Shown here: positions 58,256 through 64,000 of the stretch, one piece after another
How the letters are laid out: every line of letters starts with the position of its first letter
Position numbering within the stretch: position 1 is the stretch's first letter
Source of the DNA: Agrostemma githago
Lineage: Eukaryota; Streptophyta; Magnoliopsida; Caryophyllales; Caryophyllaceae
NCBI GenBank assembly: GCA_958450325.1
Contig: OY288250.1
Span: 48,312,898-48,376,897, forward strand
Direction of reading: 5' to 3'
Length of the DNA stretch: 64,000 nt
Notes under the pieces: generated by a model
Told to the model about the DNA's origin: nothing
Seen by the model: only the letters and a program-made list of their open reading frames with translations
Databases searched by the model: none
Position numbers and translations under genes: made by a program

Positions 58256-59869
58256 TGGTGGTAGGGATTCGTCACGTCCCAACCGTCAATAATATAACCG
58301 GCTAACCTAACTAGGGTAGATAGGGTAAGTCGGGTCGAATCCACGGGGACGGTAAGAGGCGTCTAGACTAGGTCGGCCCAAATACTAGACTAAGTCAACG
58401 AACTAAGCTAAGAATGGTAGAGAGGGAAGAAGACTAGACTATGACTAAGGAGAACAACTAAGGAAACGGGCTAGGATTAGGTCGGGGTCAATGGGGTAAC
58501 GGAATGGTCGAGGGAGAACTAGAGCGAAGGAGGTAGTAGGGTGATCTAGGTTGGTCCGGGCTCTCGCATCTTAGACTCACCTAGAGGTTCCACCTAAAAC
58601 CCATCTTGGCGATACACAACACAAACGGGGTTCTAGCATGCTATAGACCTAGGTCGAATCCGGGCTCTCACTACTTAGACCGGCCTAGGGGTCGTCCTCA
58701 CCGGACTCTCGCAACTTAATGAGGGGACCGAACCCACAAACAAACTAACACCTACGAAAGAAAGGCAAGAAAACAAGCATTCGTACATACTTAGTCATTC
58801 AAACAATTCAACAAACATGTGATGTGCATCAAATAAGAGGAAACCCAAACCTTCCACCAACATCTCTAACAAACCCTTAATCACGCAATCAACACCCTAA
58901 TCACCTTACTAACCCTAGCAAGAACACTACTCTAACATATCTAATCTAGAATTAACACTAACAAGAAGAATCATCAAAGAAACAAAACAAACATCACAAA
59001 CTAATGATAACAATGAACAAAGATTCAAACTTGATAAACAAAAATGGATTAAGAGTAAAAGGAGAAGAAGATTGTACCAAACTAGTGAAGAGGAAAGAAC
59101 AAAACTTGCATTAATGAAGAAAACCCAAAACAAACACCCAAGGTTGTCAATCTTGAGTGGATCTTGAAGAATTCCCTTAATACAAGTACTAATCTAAGAT
59201 TAACAACTAATTATCGACTAATCTACACTAATCTAATCTAATCTAACCTAAAGTAGTCTAGGGTTTTTAAGGATATAACATAAGATAACATAAGATGGTG
59301 TCTTAATATTACAATAAGGGAGTATATATATGGGTACAAGAATGAAGGAGAAGAAAAGAAGAAGTGCGGGTGAGCTGTAGCCCATCCCGATCGGGACAGA
59401 TCATCCCGATCGGGAAGGGTTATGCCATCCCGATCGGGAAGGGCTCAACCCGACCGGGAAGGACCCACAGTGGCGCTCCTAAAAGTGCATCCCTTCCCGA
59501 TCGGGAAGGCTATTATCCCGACCGGGAAGGGTCTTGTATGCCTCCAATAAGAGCTCTAGGGTCCCTCCTTGTATTTCATGGGCTTCCCACCGATTCTCGT
59601 AACTCGGGATCGGGTCTCCGAGGCTCGGGATTGGGCCCCAAGGTCTCGGGGTCGATTCCAAGGTCTCGAGTCATCGTTCATTTATCTCGTTGGCTCCAAA
59701 ATGTGTATGTATTGAGTCGGAATCGCCCCAACTCTTCCAAATTGGTCTCGGGAACCTGAAACGAACTAAAGGAAGCATAAGAAGCCCATGAATCGCTCCA
59801 AAGGAGCGATTCCACAAGGAAAAAGGGACCAAAACACTACGAAATAGGCACTACAAATGACACTTATCA
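58256..59869 (-). repeat. B3 5' LTR
   Basis: 1,614 bp, TGATAAGTGTCATT to CCACCA on the - strand. Dyad cluster about 59385-59535, TATA box 59323-59330. Ends at the AAGCC duplication. Confidence 0.93.
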
Positions 59870-59874
59870 AAGCC

Positions 59875-60535
59875 ATGGGTGGGAAAGAACCCTGCTATAT
59901 CATGACCAGGATCCCGGGATCTTAAAATTTGTCCCGAAAATATTCAAAGAAGCGCACCAACGGTGATGCACGTGGCACATCATGATTAAGGTCCCATCGA
60001 AGCACGGCAGATCAAAAGAGAAGGCCTCGGAATTTGTGAAAGACCTCAACGCTATTATTTGGGACAATGACATCGAGGCATCAGAGTTCGACGATAGGTG
60101 GAAGCAGATTATGCGACCATGTCGCGGTGGGGATCGAATGGTTCGACTACATGTTTGGCATCAGGAGCAAGTGGGTCGCGGCGCATTGCAGGGAGCTGAG
60201 GATGTCCGGAATTATGAGGACGACGTAGAGATCAGAGAGTGAGAACAACTTCTTTAAAAAGTTTGAAGACAAAAAGGGTACGTTGGTCCAGTTCTGGATG
60301 TGATTCGAGAGTGCGATGGACTAACAGAGGCACACGCAGAAGAGGCTAGACAACGATAACCAGCAGACATATCCCAAAACTGAAACGATGAATCCTATGG
60401 AGACCGACGTGACAAGGGTGTACACGCACGTGGCGTTTGCACACTTTCAGAAAGAGGTCAAGTGTTCGCTGTACACGTGAAAGTTCGTGGGTATCAGGAG
60501 GAGGACGGGATTGAAGCAACAACAGTTAGGGATTT
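59875..60535 (+). pseudogene. FRS/MULE transposase pseudogene, 3' part
   Basis: The frame resumes with ATGGGTGGGAAAGAACCC, joining FLEA to MGGKEPCYIMT as in FRS proteins. A frameshift follows near 59908, then LKFVPKIFKEAHQR, a stop in the place of the usual Cys or Phe before WHI, and an open part from 59982 (PSKHGRSKEKASEFVKDLNAI). Later pieces in shifted frames still show SESENNFFKKF and VYTHVAFAHFQKEV. At least four lesions. It ends abruptly at the A3 LTR (60536). Confidence 0.8.
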
Positions 60536-60793
60536 TGTGGACATGACATAGGTCCACCCCGACGCGGCCACGCGCGGGTTTGGGGAGGCGAATGAATCTC
60601 CATATGAGAATGGATCGAATTGAAATTTAGGTCTATGTGGAGTCGCCACCGAATTTTATGGTTATTCGGAACCGTTCGAGCCCACTCTATGTCGTAGTGG
60701 GCCGTATATAAAATACGGCCCATTTCCGATGTCAGAGTTTATTGGGCTCGTCCCTTTGCATATCGATATAGATGCCGACTTGAGCGGTTAATC
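60536..60793 (-). mobile_element. A3: 3' terminus of an inverted A-type LTR
   Basis: TGTGGACATGACATAGG at 60536 is the reverse complement of the A LTR end. It matches the last 250 bp of the A1 LTR and is followed on its 3' side by FRS sequence, not by a primer site, so it is the 3' LTR of an A element on the - strand. The rest must lie right of C2, beyond the window. It ends with TAATC (60789-60793), the expected C2 duplication. Confidence 0.85.
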
Positions 60794-62366
60794 TGTTAAG
60801 TGTAGTTTGTAGTGCTTAATTGTTGTGTTTCGGTCCCTTTTTCCTTGTGGAATCGCTCCTTTGGAGAGATTCATGGGCTTCTTATGCCTCCTTCAGTTCG
60901 TTTCAGGTTCCCGAGGCCGAATTGGAAGAGTTGGAGCGATTCCGACTCAATACATGCACATTTTGGAGCCAACGAGATAAAGGAACGATGACTCGAGACC
61001 TCGGAATCGACCCCGAGACCTTGGGACCCAATCCCAAGCCTCCGAGACCCGATCCCGAGTCCCGAGAATCGGTGGAAAGCCCATGAGAGCCAAGGAAGGA
61101 CCAAGGAGCATTGAAGGAAGGCATACAAGACCCTTCCCGGTCGGGATAGTGACCTTCCCGATCGGGAAGGGGTGCACGATCAGGAGTGTTGCTGTGGGTC
61201 CTTCCCGATCGGGTTAAATCCTTCCCGATCGGGAAGACAAGACCCTTCCCGATCGGGAATATCCGTCCCGATCGGGATGGGCTACAGCTCACCCGCACTT
61301 CTTCTTTTCTTCTCCTTCATTCTTGTACCCATATATATACTCCCTTCTTGAAATCTTAAGACATCTTATGTTAACCTACCTTAGTTTAAGCCTAAAAACC
61401 CTAGATTTACTCTCATTCAATCTCTCCTTAATCCCTAGATAATTATTGTAATTAATCTTGTATTAAGAAGATTCTTGAAGATTATTCCAAGATTGACAAC
61501 TTTGGGATTATATTTGGGTTTCTCATTAATGCAAGCTTCCATCTTTTTCTTCATATTAGTGTTGGTATAATCTTCTCTACTCTAATCCTTGTTTATTGAA
61601 TCTAGTTTCAATCTTTTTATATTGTTATTGTTATTGTTCTCATTGTTCATGATGGACGTTTGGTTTGTGAGTTTGTTTTCTCTTATAGTTGTTAGTTTCT
61701 CTTTGATTATGAGTGAGTAGTTTCTTTGTGGGGTTAGTAGGGGGATTAGGGGTAGATTATGGATGATTAGGGTTGATTAAGGGGAAAAGGTTGTGTCTTT
61801 GTTTTTAGTCACATTGTAGGCACTCTATGTGTTTGTTGATATGCTTGTATGAGTTGTAGTGGCCATGCTTCCCATGCTTGTGTTCATCTTCTCATTGATT
61901 GTTTATTTTGTTGAAATGTTGAGAATAGTCATAGTCACGAGAGTGCCGACTAGAGTCTAAGTTGCGAGAGCCCGGACACACCTTGACATCGGTCTAAGTT
62001 GCGAGAGCCCGGACCGACTCTAGCGATTAGGAGATACCTTTACCCTTGATCACCCCAATTACCTCTATGAACCCGACCTACCCCACTTCCTTCCATATTT
62101 GTGTTAATCTTCCTTAGTTAGACATCGTTCTTCTAGTTTATTCATTAGTTCGATCATTAGTCTAGTTCCCACTTCTCCTCCATCACACTTAGTCATTTAA
62201 AGCTTCCTTTGTGTTTGTTTGTGTGACTTAGCCTAGTTTTTAGTGGACTTAGTCTGGACCTTACTCTACCGTCCCCGTGGATATCGACCCTACTTGCCCT
62301 AGCTACCCACTAGGAATAGTCGGTTTAATATTGACGGTTAGGACCCACGGCAAATCCTTACCATCA
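60794..62366 (+). repeat. C2 5' LTR
   Basis: 1,573 bp, TGTTAAG to CCATCA. Dyad cluster with six or seven units (61131-61282), TATA box 61332-61339, two GCGAGAGCCCGG repeats (about 61963 and 62001). The first 200 bp resemble B LTRs; the rest is like C1. Confidence 0.9.
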
Positions 62367-62369
62367 ATT

Positions 62370-62387
62370 TGGCGCCGTTGCCGGGGA
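62370..62387 (+). other. Primer binding site of C2 (tRNA-Asp)
   Basis: TGGCGCCGTTGCCGGGGA, identical to B1 and B2, three bases after the LTR. Confidence 0.88.
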
Positions 62388-62601
62388 CGGTGCATTGTTT
62401 AGACTTAGTTTGCTTATTTCTAGACTTAGTTACCCCTCTTTGTGTTCTCCCATCTTCTCTCGTGAATATTCTCTTGATTTTTCTTCTTTCTTTAGTGTTA
62501 TCTCTTCTTTTTTCTCTTTGTCTCTAGTTGTGTTTGTTATTGTCGTTGCCTAGTGCCCATAAAGCACTAGGTGTTCTTACGTTTGTTCTAGTGTGTAGTG
62601 T

Positions 62602-64000
62602 ATGCCTAGGAGGGGAGGCGACTTCTATCTCTTTAATCCAGAGCCGGAGAGACTCTTTCGAGCCTTTCGCCAACGGACGATTAATCGGGTTAGGATCTCC
62701 CAACCAAGTGCAAGCACCACTCATCAAGGGCAAGCCCAAGGAGCCGACTTGAGCAACTCACCTCGAGAGACGGCCGGAGGGACCTTCATCAATCCCTTCG
62801 GTGATTCTTCTCCTAGTTCCCCCTCCTCTTCTACATCAACACTCTCTACACCACCATCTTCTCCCTTACATCCAAGAATGCCTAAGTTTTCCTCTCACTC
62901 CACATTCACCGAGGATGTCTTGCCGGGACCGAGTGCATTACCGGAAGCTTATACAGGGAATTTTGTGGCAAAGACTCAATTCATCCAACTTCTGGAGAGG
63001 AGCCCATTTAGTGGTTTGCCCACCGAAGACCCGCATCAACATATGGAGACTTTCTCCGATTATTGTGACGCTATATCTCAAACCGGGGTTACTCAAGATC
63101 AAATTCGATGGGTACTCTTCCCGTTTTCTCTTATTGGAAAAGCGAAGCAATGGATCAAGAGTCTCGATCGGGCAACCATGGGGATCGATACTTGGAAAAA
63201 GCTTGCCTTGGCGTTCTACCAAAAATTTTACCCTCCGGAAAAGACGAATTTGCTTAGGGCCTCCATCACCGGGTTCCAACAAAGGGATGAAGAGAGCCTA
63301 TATGAAGCTTGGGAGCGGTTTAAGTCTTTGGTAAGATCATGCCCTCATCATGGACTCTCACAATGGTTCTTGGTGCAACAATTTTGGAATGGTCTTTATG
63401 AGGACTCGAGAGCCATTCTTAATATGGGCTCCAATGGTAGGTTTACCGAGGTCGATGACGACCACACATGGGCAAGAATCGAAGAGATGGCGGTGCATAA
63501 TTCGCAATACTCTAGGCCTAGGAAGGCACACCGAGGAGGCTTACATGAGGTCGATGCTATCACTCAATTAAGCATTGACCTTGGAGCTCAACTTAAAACA
63601 CACATGGAGACTATTGACAAGAAGCTCCAAAGTCACCTCGACCAAGTCCAAGGCACTAGTTCCTCACACCATCAACCGATTCAAGAAGTGAATGCTTTGG
63701 GGTTCGCACCTTCTTTACCTTACTACGGGATGTGCGATACTTGTGGAATAGTTGAACATGATCCTATGTATTGCCGTGGAAGTATTGAGCAAGTGAACGC
63801 CTTTCAAGCGTTCAAGCAAGGTACCTCTTACTCTAATCAATTCCAAGCTTCCCAACAAGTCCCCTAACAACAAGCCTTTCAACATCAACAACAACATCGC
63901 CCCTATGTTCCACCTCCGTTAAGGGACAACAACCAAGGTTACCAAGGTTACATGGGTAATCCAAGACCCTTCAACAACTTCAAGCAAAATAACCAAGGTA
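62602..64000 (+). pseudogene. Athila gag of C2, one in-frame stop, runs off the window
   Basis: From ATG (MPRRGGDFYLFNPEPERLF) the frame is open for 421 codons to TAA 63865-63867, then continues in the same frame (QQAFQHQQQHR, PRPFNNFKQNNQG) to the edge; a CAA to TAA change explains the stop. The retrotransposon gag domain (about 150-260) shows GKAKQWIKSL, FYQKFYPPEKT and YEAWERFKSLVRSCPHHG. A zinc knuckle C-X2-C-X4-H-X4-C lies at about 378-391 (CDTCGIVEHDPMYC). A Gln/Asn-rich tail follows. These are Athila traits. Gag forms the particle and packages RNA. Confidence 0.9.

Larger units (their letters stand above)
52035..59869 (-). mobile_element. B3: non-autonomous LTR retrotransposon, inverted
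   Basis: LTRs 58256-59869 (5') and 52035-53647 (3'), target duplication AAGCC (52030-52034 and 59870-59874), inside the FRS pseudogene frame. The LTRs end CCACCA rather than CCATCA. The primer site (58235-58252) reads TGGGGCCGTTGCCGGGGA, one change from tRNA-Asp. The two LTRs are nearly identical by eye, so it is young. Gene content as in B1. Confidence 0.93.
60794..64000 (+). mobile_element. C2: Athila-type LTR retrotransposon, 5' part
   Basis: Begins TGTTAAGTGTAG within A3. 5' LTR 60794-62366, tRNA-Asp primer site 62370-62387, leader, and gag from 62602 to the window edge. The 3' end and target duplication are outside. Shared LTR, leader and primer site make this the best candidate helper for the B elements. 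Confidence 0.9.

Noticed and set aside
60794..62366. Solo LTR
   Set aside because: A primer site, leader and gag follow directly, so it is the 5' LTR of an element that leaves the window.

Overview
The window is a nested pile of plant LTR retrotransposons sitting in a short stretch of older host DNA. I see no intact host gene, tRNA, rRNA or CRISPR array. A eudicot nuclear genome, probably a large repeat-rich one, is suggested by Tat- and Athila-type Ty3/gypsy proteins, a tRNA-Asp primer site, a FAR1-related (FRS/MULE) pseudogene, Stowaway-like and (TA)n-flanked MITEs, and GT-AG introns. The species cannot be named from the sequence.

Layout. C1 (1-2203 plus 17425-18880) is the 3' end of an Athila-type element. 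Its 3' LTR is interrupted by A1 (2204-17424, target duplication CATAC), a full-length Tat-lineage element with gag-protease, RT, two RNase H domains and integrase on the + strand, and a spliced plant-mobile-domain-like gene on the - strand. Then come 18881-20009 of older sequence; B1 (20010-27828, duplication AAATG), a non-autonomous Athila-related element; 27834-27944 of host; and A2 (27945-45292, duplication ATTGG), a decayed second Tat element whose 5' LTR holds B2 (28364-36125, duplication CTCCA). An AT-rich interval with MITEs and microsatellites follows (45298-51110). Next is an FRS/MULE transposase pseudogene (51111-52034 and 59875-60535) split by B3 (52035-59869, - strand, duplication AAGCC). 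The window ends with an A-type LTR fragment (A3, - strand, 60536-60793) cut by C2 (60794 onward), an Athila element whose LTR and gag run off the edge.

Order of events. C1, A2, B1, B3 and A3 entered host DNA; A1, B2 and C2 entered later and each landed inside an LTR of an older element. By eye the A1 LTRs differ at about 30 positions in 2.5 kb (roughly 1.2%), so A1 is young, but its pol already carries a frameshift and a nonsense codon.

How the parts relate. The A elements make their own proteins and also carry an antisense gene with its own TATA box and a phase-0 intron. The B elements have no recognisable pol; they share the tRNA-Asp primer site, leader, the first part of the LTR and the 3' region with the Athila C elements, and carry one orphan reading frame of about 448 codons. 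They are probably mobilised by Athila proteins. Every B and C LTR holds a cluster of dyads TCCCG-NN-CGGGA, and the B elements have a second cluster behind their reading frame. The most noteworthy items are the antisense gene, this dyad system, and the B-family orphan protein.
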